Assembly: GCF_012396605.1 (NCBI RefSeq)
Contig: NZ_JAAXPW010000032.1
Span: 1 to 34,444 of the forward strand
Source: Ureibacillus thermosphaericus
GTDB taxonomy: Bacteria > Bacillota > Bacilli > Bacillales_A > Planococcaceae
Direction of reading: 5' to 3'
DNA length: 34,444 nt
Part shown: positions 7,912 to 15,421 of the stretch, piece by piece
Numbering within the stretch: the first letter of the stretch is position 1
Layout: each line of letters starts with the position of its first letter
Program-made: the position numbers and the translations under genes
The notes under the pieces: model-generated
Seen by the model: the letters and a program-made list of their open reading frames with translations, nothing else
Database searches by the model: none
What the model was told of the DNA's origin: nothing

Positions 7912-8127
7912 TTATTTAGATCCACTCCATATATCTATTCGGTATTCGTTCAATCGTGTGGTTAGCTCCATTGCTGGATTAGAAAAACACCTTGCTCGGG
8001 CAAATTGCTTCTCAACTTGTATAGATAACTCCTTATTTTTGAGAGGACCACGAATCGTTAAGGGTGGAGTTGAATCAGAATCGGATTCCAAATTGACAGG
8101 AACGATATTTAGTTTTTCAACTGCCAA
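7912..8127 (-). CDS. Small protein of unknown function, TTG start
   Basis: A 71-residue soluble, mildly charged protein; I do not recognise it. AGAGGAGGTG (8144-8135) is a near-perfect ribosome binding site 7 bases before the TTG at 8127, which is the main reason to believe it. The coding strand shows ordinary low-GC codon choice. It has two cysteines' worth of no obvious motif: a single Cys at residue 47 and no zinc pattern, no signal peptide and no membrane segment. It lies downstream of hpf on the same strand, separated by a terminator-like hairpin, so it may have its own promoter. Its ribosome binding site is buried in a strong RNA hairpin (8136-8174). An overlapping plus-strand frame (7880-8155) lacks any SD and is less likely. 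Confidence 0.6.
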   Translation of the reverse strand: MAVEKLNIVPVNLESDSDSTPPLTIRGPLKNKELSIQVEKQFARARCFSNPAMELTTRLNEYRIDIWSGSK

Positions 8128-8135
8128 ACAAAAAC

Positions 8136-8174
8136 ACCTCCTCTGTAATCGATAACTCTATCTTACAGGGAGGT
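8136..8174 (-). promoter_or_regulatory. RNA hairpin sequestering the SD of the 71-residue gene
   Basis: On the minus strand ACCTCCCTGTAA (8174-8163) pairs with TTACAGAGGAGGT (8148-8136) through 12 base pairs with one bulged A, around a 14-base loop. The 3' arm is the ribosome binding site of the TTG gene at 8127, so ribosome access should require melting. Confidence 0.65.
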
Positions 8175-8244
8175 ACGATCGATTGATATGCGTCGTTTGA
8201 GGGCTTACCATTGTATAAAATGCTTTCTACATGCGAAAATGGAA

Positions 8245-8272
8245 ATTCCCCCTGCCTAAAGCAGAGGGGAAT
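8245..8272 (-). terminator. Probable terminator after hpf
   Basis: On the minus strand ATTCCCCTCTGC pairs with GCAGGGGGAAT around a short loop, with one bulge, ending in TTTCCATTTT. It starts 14 bases after the hpf stop. Confidence 0.6.
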
Positions 8273-8285
8273 AGGGGTCTATTAA

Positions 8286-8840
8286 TTAATTTGTTTCAAT
8301 TAAACCGTATTTTCCGTCTTTTCGTCTGTATACGATGTTTGTATTGTTTGTTTCCGCATCTGTATAAACATAAAAGTCATGCCCGAGCAAGTTCATTTGG
8401 AGAATGGCTTCATCTTCATCCATTGGTTTTAAGTCAAACTGTTTTGTACGAACAATTTCAAAATCTTCATCTTTGCCGCTATCATTGTTATTCGGAGTAA
8501 TATTATTAGCGAAATAAACGCCTACACCTTCGCGATCACGAAGTTTGCGGTTGACTTTTGTTTTATGTTTACGAATTTGTCGTTCGAGTTTATCTACAAT
8601 TAAGTCAATACCAGCATACATATCTTCATGGCGCTCTTCAGCACGAAGCGTTAAGTTTTTTAACGGAATGGTTACTTCCACTTTTGTTTTCTTATCATTA
8701 TACACTTTCAAGTTTACATTGGCAGAAGCATTGACACCTTCGTTGAAAAACTTTTCAATTTTCTGAACTTTGTTGATGACGTAATCTCGAATAGCTGGAG
8801 TTACTTCAATGTTTTCACCGCGAATGTTAAAGTTTAACAT
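8286..8840 (-). CDS. hpf: Long-form ribosome hibernation promoting factor
   Basis: 184 residues, the long HPF (YvyD) form that dimerises 70S ribosomes into inactive 100S particles. The N-terminal RNA-binding domain (about 1-100, beginning MLNFNIRGENIEVTPAIRDYV) and the C-terminal dimerisation domain (about 128-184, with VRTKQFDLKPMDEDEAILQM and a YVYTDAETN turn) are both intact. Start choice: the frame extends to 8894, but AGGAGG precedes the ATG at 8840 and the protein from there begins as the family does. Upstream lies a sigma-H-type promoter, as known for B. subtilis yvyD, which answers to sigma-H and sigma-B. In B. subtilis secA follows hpf; here a small gene and array 2 follow instead. 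Confidence 0.97.
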   Translation of the reverse strand: MLNFNIRGENIEVTPAIRDYVINKVQKIEKFFNEGVNASANVNLKVYNDKKTKVEVTIPLKNLTLRAEERHEDMYAGIDLIVDKLERQIRKHKTKVNRKLRDREGVGVYFANNITPNNNDSGKDEDFEIVRTKQFDLKPMDEDEAILQMNLLGHDFYVYTDAETNNTNIVYRRKDGKYGLIETN

Positions 8841-8875
8841 GTAAACTCCTCCTTTATTGACCCTATGTAAATTAT

Positions 8876-8902
8876 ATTCTACATAAGTTTGCAAATTCCT
8901 TC
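8876..8902 (-). promoter_or_regulatory. Sigma-H-type promoter of hpf
   Basis: On the minus strand GAAGGAATT (8902-8894), 11 bases, then GTAGAAT (8882-8876). This matches RNAGGAWWW-N11/12-RNNGAAT at every defined position examined and lies about 35 bases before the hpf start. Confidence 0.75.
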
Positions 8903-8948
8903 TAGAAACTATGTATTCTTTTTAGGAATTCGACAAATTTTTTACCTT

Positions 8949-9353
8949 TTAAAAACCGATATATTTTTTTGAAATAACTTCTTTTCTTCTCCGGCGCTTC
9001 ATTTCGCTAATAATCAATTCTTCAATATCTGGTTGATTTTTAAATTGCAATCCAAAATGAGCACCCATACCAAAAGGTTTACTCCAACGTACATAACCAA
9101 TAGCTTGAATTCTTGTAATATCCAAAACAAAATGCATCTGAAACTGCAACGATTCAGGAGGAAGGTTGTATATTTTAGAAATATCTGAGTTCGTATACAC
9201 TTTCATTCCCCGAGGACTAATATCAATAATTTTACATGGATGCATCTCACTATCAATCCGACGTCCGTTTACAAGCACAGAAAATTGTGCATCTAATGGT
9301 TGATTAAAAACGAATCGAAACGCCTCTTTGCGCTTATATTTTTTAGATATCAT
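8949..9353 (-). CDS. Single-domain PilZ protein (cyclic-di-GMP effector)
   Basis: About 134 residues; a PilZ domain with no YcgR-type N-terminal domain. The first binding motif reads RKEAFR near residues 8-13 (canonical RRxxxR with the second Arg replaced by Lys), and the second is DISPRG near 44-49 (DxSxxG). A basic tail KRRRRK follows. Such proteins bind cyclic-di-GMP and often tune motility or envelope enzymes, which fits the flagellar setting. Start choice: GGGGGA abuts the ATG at 9359 but is spaced 6 bases from the in-frame ATG at 9353, so I use 9353. It lies between the flagellar cap genes and hpf as its own unit. The partner is unknown. Confidence 0.87.
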   Translation of the reverse strand: MISKKYKRKEAFRFVFNQPLDAQFSVLVNGRRIDSEMHPCKIIDISPRGMKVYTNSDISKIYNLPPESLQFQMHFVLDITRIQAIGYVRWSKPFGMGAHFGLQFKNQPDIEELIISEMKRRRRKEVISKKYIGF

Positions 9354-9400
9354 ATTCATTCCCCCAAATTAACAGTCCTGCCAAACTCTTCTTATTATAA

Positions 9401-9425
9401 ATATCGTTAATGAAAAGAAAATATC
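9401..9425 (-). promoter_or_regulatory. Weak sigma-D-like promoter for the PilZ gene
   Basis: On the minus strand GATA, 14 bases, ACGATAT; the -10 is identical to that of hag but the -35 matches TAAA at only two of four positions. A perfect palindrome TCACAAA-AA-TTTGTGA lies just upstream at 9447-9462 and may be an operator. Confidence 0.3.
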
Positions 9426-9604
9426 CACAATAAGAATTAATATTTTTCACAAAAATTTGTGACGATTTTTTAACTATTGTAAAGCGTTATTGATAATAAA
9501 AAAGCCCTTAACTTTGAGGATATTTGTACCTATCGCTTGAAAAATTCATAGTACTGAATAGCGAATAACGTAACTCCAATATACTTAGCGACTTTATTAA
9601 ATAA

Positions 9605-9645
9605 AAAACGCCTTACAACCTTATATTTCGGGTGTAAGGCGTTTT
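9605..9645 (-). terminator. Terminator of the flaG-fliD-fliT-fliS operon
   Basis: AAAACGCCTTACA and TGTAAGGCGTTTT form a perfect 13-bp stem with a 15-base loop, followed on the minus strand by a T-run. It is 28 bases past the fliS stop. The rest of the gap 9360-9672 holds no gene. Confidence 0.9.
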
Positions 9646-9672
9646 AAGATCCAAATGATTAGTAAATTCCGA

Positions 9673-10077
9673 CTACACTTGCTGCACATTTTGATATTGT
9701 TGTTGGCGATTTAGTTTAATAACTTCTTTCCAAGTATCACGGAATTCCGTAACCAATCCGATTACTTCATCAACGATTTCGACATCGTTTTTGATATTTG
9801 CTTCAATTAAGCGTCGATTCATATATTCATATAATGGAAGAATTTGTTTTGATATTTCGTAATCCATGTTGAGTGTAACGATTAGTTCGTTAATGATATT
9901 TTGAGCTTTTTGTAAATTAGTGTTTTTTTCTTCAATGTGTTTTTCTTCAATTGCCTTTCTAGCCAAATTCAAAAATTTAATACATCCATTGTAAAGCATT
10001 AATGTCAGTTCGCCAGGGGAAGCTGTATTGATACTGTTTTGTTTGTACGCATTATATGCGTTATTATGTAATGTCAT
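9673..10077 (-). CDS. fliS: Flagellin export chaperone FliS
   Basis: 134 residues, four-helix bundle, the usual FliS length. The N-terminal NNAYNAYKQNSINTASPGEL and the helix LTLMLYNGCIKFLNLARKAI are diagnostic. FliS binds the disordered C-terminal helices of flagellin in the cytoplasm and prevents premature polymerisation before export; in B. subtilis it also interacts with FliW to feed back on CsrA. Start choice: an in-frame start exists at 10098, but AAAGGAG lies 8 to 9 bases before the ATG at 10077. It is the last gene of the flaG-fliD-fliT-fliS unit, with fliT about 90 bases upstream. Confidence 0.96.
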   Translation of the reverse strand: MTLHNNAYNAYKQNSINTASPGELTLMLYNGCIKFLNLARKAIEEKHIEEKNTNLQKAQNIINELIVTLNMDYEISKQILPLYEYMNRRLIEANIKNDVEIVDEVIGLVTEFRDTWKEVIKLNRQQQYQNVQQV

Positions 10078-10170
10078 ATAAGACACTCCTTTAATCACTA
10101 AGTAAAAAACACTATGAGTTTTTTACTATCATTTTATCATAGAAGATACTTCATTTTTAGTGACTCTCTA

Positions 10171-10530
10171 TTATTTTTTCTTATCATAATACATGCCGTC
10201 CATCACTTGTACGCTCGCATAAGGGTTTGAATATTGCTTTTCGTGTTTTTTCACATTTTGCAAATCTTTTAAATCCTTTTTCACTGCATCCATAACAAGC
10301 TGAAGTCTTTTTCGAATTCCTTCATCCAATTGCATTAGCATCGAATGATCTTTTAATTCAGGCTGAATTTGAAATCCTTGACGCTTTAAAGAGTCGATGA
10401 TTTCTCCCCGTTCATCCAACAATTGATGGATGTTTTCTATATAATCGTCTCGTTCTTCTCCTTTTGGAATATCGGAAAGGAGTTGATACAGCTTAGCAGA
10501 AACTTGTAATAATTGTTTTGTTAAATCCAT
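10171..10530 (-). CDS. fliT: FliT-like chaperone of the filament cap protein
   Basis: 119 residues, all helical and highly charged, directly downstream of fliD (24 bases) and upstream of fliS. Position and size match FliT of Bacillales, a chaperone that binds the C-terminal region of FliD before export. Sequence similarity across FliT proteins is low, so the assignment leans on gene order. AAAGGAG precedes the ATG. The helix IEEIHQLLDERGEIIDSL-like region (residues about 32-49) is typical of flagellar export chaperones. Confidence 0.85.
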   Translation of the reverse strand: MDLTKQLLQVSAKLYQLLSDIPKGEERDDYIENIHQLLDERGEIIDSLKRQGFQIQPELKDHSMLMQLDEGIRKRLQLVMDAVKKDLKDLQNVKKHEKQYSNPYASVQVMDGMYYDKKK

Positions 10531-10554
10531 GTAATATCAACTCCTTTTCAATCA

Positions 10555-13131
10555 TTAATATTGAGGCATGAATAAACTTGCTTGCATGTTTGCTTTATTG
10601 ATAGCTTGCTCCATCGCAGTGAATTGTTTCCAGTAGCGTTGTTCAATCGTAATAAGCTTGTCTTTCCAAGTTTTGATACGAGACTCGATATCAGTTAAAG
10701 TTTTACCAAGAGTATACTGATTCGCAGTCATTGTAGTACGGCCAGCTTTTTTCTCGATTTTATTTTTGATATTTGTCATTTCCTCGCGGAGTTTTTGTAA
10801 GTATCCACGAGTATCAACTGTTTTTTCAACGCCATTTTCAATGATAGTATCGTCTTTTTTACCATAATTTGTGAATAGCGCTGCCACAGCATCCGGATCT
10901 TCCTCTAAAGCTTTGCGAAGTTTGTTTTCATCGATTTCAATAGTACCACCATCATTGTAATTTTTAGAAGTAGTGATTCCGATGCTAAAGAGTGTATTAT
11001 ATTTTGGATTGGAAACTGCCGGATTTGATTCATACAATAATGCACGCATTTTAGAAATACCTTCTCGAATAATCGAGTCGCTGCGCAGTAGACCACTTTT
11101 AGCTTTTTCTTCCCAAAGTTCAATTTCTTTTTCATCCATTTCTTTTCTTTGGGCTTCAGTTAAAGGTGGGTAATCTCTATATTTTGATTCTTTAATTAAA
11201 TCATTTAATTCTTTGATTAAACCATTATATGTGTTTACAAAATCTTTTATTTTAGAAATAATGTCATCCACGTTGGTTGTAGATGTAATCGATACCGGAC
11301 TTGTTGTTGGCGCACCTATTAAAGCATCTTCATCTATATCATCACCATTTAATATACCGGCATTTTGTGCATCTTCTTTTGCAGTATCAAAAGTATTTTG
11401 TGCATTCGTTAAACGAGTTTGAGCCGCATTTAATTCAGAATTTGCTTTAACATAATTACTTCTAATAATGTTTTGTTCCGCTAAATTTTTAAAATTGTTT
11501 AATTGTTCCTCTGTTAAACTATCTAATGCTTTTATTTGATTTTCAGTTAGCTTCTCTAGTTTATTGCGCAAAGTTTCATCGGCAATGGATGAAATTGCAT
11601 CTTCTTGAGTAAAATCGATATTGCTAATTGTTTCAATTTCAGAGGCAGATAAATTATTAAAGAACGAATCACCAAGAGCGCTATATTTTGTTTTCAAATC
11701 ATCTGCTTGAGCTTTTTGGTGATAAATCTCTAACGTACTTGGCGAAGTGGATAGTAAATTCGTTAAATCATCTTTAGATAGAGATTTAAGTACCTTTTTA
11801 ACTTCATCGCTAAATTCAGGGTTATTATCAATATTCTCATGAATTGTCGTTAAGTCGTCATTACTATCATAAGCAAAGTTTTGGATAGCGGCAATTGCTG
11901 CTGCATCAAAATCTTTTAACTTTGTACCATAAACTTGATAATTTGCATGTAATCTATAATCTACTAATTCTTGTTCAGATAAATCAGCTAAAATTTGAAT
12001 CTTATCATCAGATAGAGCTTTTAGGTTCGTATAATCACTTGCTTCGATTGCTGTTTTTAAATCATCTTTATTTTCTAAAATGAAATTAATTTCATCATCC
12101 GATAATTTTCTCCAAAATGCACTTCCGAGTTTATTAAAGAGTTCTTGTTCTGAAAGAGTTAGTGTATTTCCAAAAGCAACTTTATATGCATTGTTATGCG
12201 CAGTCGTATAACTCGGTGTTTCTGTAGCACCAACACCATAATAAGCATCTTTGGCATTATTATACTGATTAGTTTTATTTGTTAAGTTAATACCAGCTAA
12301 TTCCAATTCTTTTTGAGCTGCAATATATTTTTCAGCGATTGTTTGAACACTATTGAAAGTGGACTTTAACGTAACGTTATAGCCAGAAATGCTAAATGAG
12401 TTGGATGCTCTTTCTGTAGCTATACCATTAACTTGAAAAATGGCATTTTTACCGTTATCAGCTAAATTTGTTGTGTCAGTAAATTGAAATGCTGCAAAAA
12501 CTTCTTGACCAGAGTCAACAACAATTTCAGCTCCACCTTTTACATCACCAGTGTTTTTCGCAGTTATAGAAAGACGTCCATTTTCGAACACGGCACTAAC
12601 ACCAGCAGCACTGCTATTAATCTTGCTAACGAATTGATCAATTGTCATATTTTCTGTAAATTCTATTCTTGTGGCTTTAGCAGCTAATGTACCGTCCTTT
12701 TGAATGGCACGAATTTCAATATAATTTTGACTTACTGTTACACCACTGTTCGCAAATAAATCTCCTAATGTTGTTGTACCAATCCCATTTACTTGCCCGC
12801 CTACTGCACGAGCAGCCGAAGCTAATTGAGAAACCCCTTCAATTGTCAAAGTTCCTGCAGCTGAACCAGTTGCAGTAGCTTCGACTAAACTAGAATTTGA
12901 GGAAGTGGCTGTTTTCGTATTGAAACTTTTTAGCAATAAATTATCCGCAATATAAGTATCAAAAGTTTGTAATTTTTTATTCACATTGCGATAGGCATCG
13001 CGAGTCCATTCATAAATTTGCTTTTGTTGTTCTAATTTATTAAGTGGGGCACGCTCTGCTTGCATCAGTTTTTCAACTAATTCATCTATATCCATACCAG
13101 AAGCTAATCCACCGATACGAAGTTGTGACAT
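10555..13131 (-). CDS. fliD: Flagellar filament cap protein FliD with a large inserted domain
   Basis: 858 residues, against about 500 in B. subtilis. FliD caps the filament tip and folds exported flagellin. The N-terminal D0/D1 part (1-110, starting RIGGLASGMDIDELVEKLM) and the C-terminal part (about 615-858, with DDIISKIKDFVNTYNGLI and the terminal helix) are normal. Residues about 265-605 (12339-11317) are extra. They contain a duplicated helical domain: LGSAFWRKLSDDEINFI near 335 and LGDSFFNNLSASEIETI near 486, each followed some 40-45 residues later by LSEQEL or LTEEQL. The block is flanked by two similar helices, ELELAGINLTNKTNQYNNAK (275-294) and ELNAAQTRLTNAQNTFDTAK (566-585). SD is AGGGAGG before the ATG. 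No frameshift is seen. Confidence 0.97.
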   Translation of the reverse strand: MSQLRIGGLASGMDIDELVEKLMQAERAPLNKLEQQKQIYEWTRDAYRNVNKKLQTFDTYIADNLLLKSFNTKTATSSNSSLVEATATGSAAGTLTIEGVSQLASAARAVGGQVNGIGTTTLGDLFANSGVTVSQNYIEIRAIQKDGTLAAKATRIEFTENMTIDQFVSKINSSAAGVSAVFENGRLSITAKNTGDVKGGAEIVVDSGQEVFAAFQFTDTTNLADNGKNAIFQVNGIATERASNSFSISGYNVTLKSTFNSVQTIAEKYIAAQKELELAGINLTNKTNQYNNAKDAYYGVGATETPSYTTAHNNAYKVAFGNTLTLSEQELFNKLGSAFWRKLSDDEINFILENKDDLKTAIEASDYTNLKALSDDKIQILADLSEQELVDYRLHANYQVYGTKLKDFDAAAIAAIQNFAYDSNDDLTTIHENIDNNPEFSDEVKKVLKSLSKDDLTNLLSTSPSTLEIYHQKAQADDLKTKYSALGDSFFNNLSASEIETISNIDFTQEDAISSIADETLRNKLEKLTENQIKALDSLTEEQLNNFKNLAEQNIIRSNYVKANSELNAAQTRLTNAQNTFDTAKEDAQNAGILNGDDIDEDALIGAPTTSPVSITSTTNVDDIISKIKDFVNTYNGLIKELNDLIKESKYRDYPPLTEAQRKEMDEKEIELWEEKAKSGLLRSDSIIREGISKMRALLYESNPAVSNPKYNTLFSIGITTSKNYNDGGTIEIDENKLRKALEEDPDAVAALFTNYGKKDDTIIENGVEKTVDTRGYLQKLREEMTNIKNKIEKKAGRTTMTANQYTLGKTLTDIESRIKTWKDKLITIEQRYWKQFTAMEQAINKANMQASLFMPQY

Positions 13132-13157
13132 ATAAAAACCTCCCTAATATGTTCCCG

Positions 13158-13523
13158 TTAAATTTTTTCGTCTACAATCATGCCGACTAATTTCTGCATT
13201 TCATAGAAAGCATCAAGCAATTTTTTTGGCGGAATTTCTTTTATTACTTCTTCGGTATCCTGATCAATTACCGTGATGTAGTAGCGTTCCAAACCTTCAT
13301 GATAAACAAATCTAGAACTTCTATGATTGATTTCTAAAAATTCATTCATCGATTTTACTGCTTGTTTTATTTTTTCTTTTGTAGATTCTTCGTTGCCGAT
13401 TGTATTATTATCAATAACCAATGACTCATTGCTTCCTTGCTTATTGATTTTATCAACTGAGGCATTTTCAACAGCTTTAACAACTGTTGAAGTATCTACA
13501 GCTGATTGTGAAGAAATGCGCAT
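13158..13523 (-). CDS. flaG: FlaG family flagellar protein
   Basis: 121 residues. The N-terminal half is polar and probably disordered; the C-terminal half (about 50-121) carries the FlaG pattern: a helix with SMNEFLEINHRSSRFVYHE, the strand RYYITVIDQDTEEVIKEIPP and a final helix. FlaG affects filament length in several bacteria; the mechanism is not settled. It is the first gene of the flaG-fliD-fliT-fliS unit, 26 bases before fliD, behind a clear sigma-D promoter. AGGAG precedes the ATG. Confidence 0.93.
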   Translation of the reverse strand: MRISSQSAVDTSTVVKAVENASVDKINKQGSNESLVIDNNTIGNEESTKEKIKQAVKSMNEFLEINHRSSRFVYHEGLERYYITVIDQDTEEVIKEIPPKKLLDAFYEMQKLVGMIVDEKI

Positions 13524-13574
13524 AAGTTACTCCTCCTTGATTAAACCGAGCAAAAAGATTATTTACTAATAGTT

Positions 13575-13600
13575 ATATCGGATTGATTGGTTCAAATTTA
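13575..13600 (-). promoter_or_regulatory. Sigma-D promoter of flaG-fliD-fliT-fliS
   Basis: On the minus strand TAAA (13600-13597), exactly 15 bases, then CCGATAT (13581-13575): a perfect match to the B. subtilis sigma-D consensus. Confidence 0.88.
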
Positions 13601-13632
13601 TATTAATTTTCAAAAATTATATAGAAAAAATA

Positions 13633-13675
13633 AAGCGACGATTAATACTTACGATAAAAAGTATAATTGTCGCTT
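13633..13675 (-). terminator. Terminator of the legionaminic acid gene cluster
   Basis: On the minus strand AAGCGACAATTATACTT pairs with AAGTATTAATCGTCGCTT (one bulge, one wobble) and is followed by TATTTTTT. It lies 14 bases after the legF stop. Confidence 0.88.
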
Positions 13676-13688
13676 AATTGTCCTTATT

Positions 13689-14378
13689 CTATTTTTTCTT
13701 TCTTTTTAATAACAATTGCTCACATATGAAAAAATCTAGCTCTGTATCAATATCAAAAGAATTTTCTCTACACATAATAAAAGCTTTTGTATTCAAATTA
13801 AGAAATGACCTTTCCTGTAACAATTTATCTACTTTTGCAATATATATTGCACCATTTAATGCATAACTTGCAGGTAAATCTTGTCTCCTAGTTACCATTT
13901 CATTTAGATGGATTAAAGGTTTCATATCAGCACTTTTATCCACTTTATACATCCAATATGGGCTTTTTTCAGATTGTGTTACGCTCACACAAAAGTCTAT
14001 ATTTTTATTAATAAAGAATTCAATACATTCATCAATATCCTCAACTGTTCTAAGCGGTGAGGTTGGCTGTAATAAAACTACATAATCGTATCCAGGGCAT
14101 TTTTCAATTGTGTGGAGGACTGTTTCTATTCCCGGTGTATCATCCTTTGCTAACTCTGCTGGTCGTTTAAATGGTACCTCGCATCCGTACCTCTTTGCTA
14201 TTTCAATAATTTCATCATCATCTGATGATAAAATTAAACGTGTAATATATTTTGATTTTTTCGCTTCTTCAATTGTCCAAGCAATTAGGGGCTTCCCCGC
14301 TAAATCACGGATATTTTTTCGTGGAACTCCTTTTGATCCTCCTCGTGCAGGAATGATAGCTAATATTTTCGGATTCAT
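13689..14378 (-). CDS. legF: CMP-legionaminic acid synthetase (cytidylyltransferase)
   Basis: 229 residues, normal for NeuA/LegF enzymes that join CTP and a nonulosonic acid to give the CMP-sugar donor. The nucleotide-binding signature IPARGGSKGVPRKNI is at 9-23, LQPTSPLR near 103-110, and the C-terminal acidic DIDTELDF near 211-218. It overlaps the ptmE stop by ATGA, so the two are coupled. Last gene of the island. Legionaminic rather than sialic acid is chosen because PtmE, LegB and LegC lie in the same operon; sequence alone does not fix the sugar. Confidence 0.88.
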   Translation of the reverse strand: MNPKILAIIPARGGSKGVPRKNIRDLAGKPLIAWTIEEAKKSKYITRLILSSDDDEIIEIAKRYGCEVPFKRPAELAKDDTPGIETVLHTIEKCPGYDYVVLLQPTSPLRTVEDIDECIEFFINKNIDFCVSVTQSEKSPYWMYKVDKSADMKPLIHLNEMVTRRQDLPASYALNGAIYIAKVDKLLQERSFLNLNTKAFIMCRENSFDIDTELDFFICEQLLLKRKKK

Positions 14379-15418
14379 TCATAACGCTCCTTGTATTCCA
14401 AATTAGCTCTCTCAAAATCATCCATTCTTCCTATATCTAACCAATATTCTCGAATTGGAAATACAGTTGTCATTTTTTCTTCATTTAATAACTTTTGAAA
14501 TAACTCTGGCATATCGTAATATTGATTTTTTGGAATATAATCTAATGCTTTAGGGCTTAAAACATAAATACCAGCATTTACAAAACTTTTATGTATAGGT
14601 TTTTCTTGAATTGATACTAATTCTACTCCATTAGTTTCAATTACTCCATAAGGAATTTGATATTCATACTCTCGCACACACATTGTTGCTAAAGAGTTAT
14701 TTTCCATATGGAAATTCATTAACTGTTCAAAATTCACCTGTGTTAATAAATCCCCATTCATTACAAAAAACGGTTTCAGTGGTCTTTTAGGTAATAATGA
14801 TAACGCGCCAGCAGTACCAAGTCTCTTTGGTTCTTCTATATATGAAATATTTACATCAAATGCTTCCCCATTTTGGAAATAATTTTGAATCACTTCTTTT
14901 TTATAATTCACACTTAAAATAAAATTTGTGTAACCATACTGTTTGAAACCTTCAATAATTGTTTCTAATATGGGTTTTCCCCCAACTTTCAACATAGGTT
15001 TTGGAACGTCATTAGTTAAAGGTCTAAGCCTAGTACCTAATCCACCAACCATTAATACTGCTAAATTATCATTGTTAGAAACAATTTTATCCCAAAATAT
15101 AATATTAATAATCTTATTATTTTTATCGACAATAGGAAGTTGTTTTAGTTTTTTTGTTTTCATTAGCTGTATATATTTGTTTCTTGATTGACCTACCTTA
15201 GCAGTAATAGGAGATGGATTCATTACATTTGTAATTTTCGTATCTAAAGAATCTCCGCGTAATATACTTCTACGTATATCACCATCTGTTACAGTTCCTA
15301 ATAGTTTTCCATCAGTATTTACTACTACTGCGAATTGCAATGATGATTTGTCAATAATCTGCATTGTTTCTAATAACGTGTTTTCTTCCCGTACAATTAT
15401 TGTTTTCCAATCTTTCAT
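14375..15418 (-). CDS. ptmE: PtmE-type nucleotidyltransferase with N-terminal CBS pair
   Basis: 347 residues. Two CBS motifs fill about 1-115 (TVTDGDIRRSILRG near 42-55), followed by a sugar-phosphate nucleotidyltransferase domain from about 118 with MVGGLGTRLRPLTNDVPKPM and GGKPILE. In Campylobacter jejuni PtmE makes GDP-glucosamine from glucosamine-1-phosphate, the entry to the GDP-linked legionaminic acid pathway; the same CBS-plus-transferase layout is seen here. The ATG follows the legH stop by three bases, and AAGGAAGTG of the legH end serves as its ribosome binding site. The enzymes making glucosamine-1-phosphate are not in the window and are probably GlmS and GlmM. Confidence 0.87.
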   Translation of the reverse strand: MKDWKTIIVREENTLLETMQIIDKSSLQFAVVVNTDGKLLGTVTDGDIRRSILRGDSLDTKITNVMNPSPITAKVGQSRNKYIQLMKTKKLKQLPIVDKNNKIINIIFWDKIVSNNDNLAVLMVGGLGTRLRPLTNDVPKPMLKVGGKPILETIIEGFKQYGYTNFILSVNYKKEVIQNYFQNGEAFDVNISYIEEPKRLGTAGALSLLPKRPLKPFFVMNGDLLTQVNFEQLMNFHMENNSLATMCVREYEYQIPYGVIETNGVELVSIQEKPIHKSFVNAGIYVLSPKALDYIPKNQYYDMPELFQKLLNEEKMTTVFPIREYWLDIGRMDDFERANLEYKERYE

Positions 15419-15421
15419 AGA

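Noticed and set aside
7880-8155. Plus-strand 91-codon frame
   Set aside because: It overlaps the minus-strand 71-codon frame, starts inside the degenerate end of array 2 and has no ribosome binding site, whereas the minus-strand frame has an excellent one.
10905-11135. Small frames inside fliD on either strand
   Set aside because: They are shadows of the 858-codon fliD frame with no ribosome binding sites.
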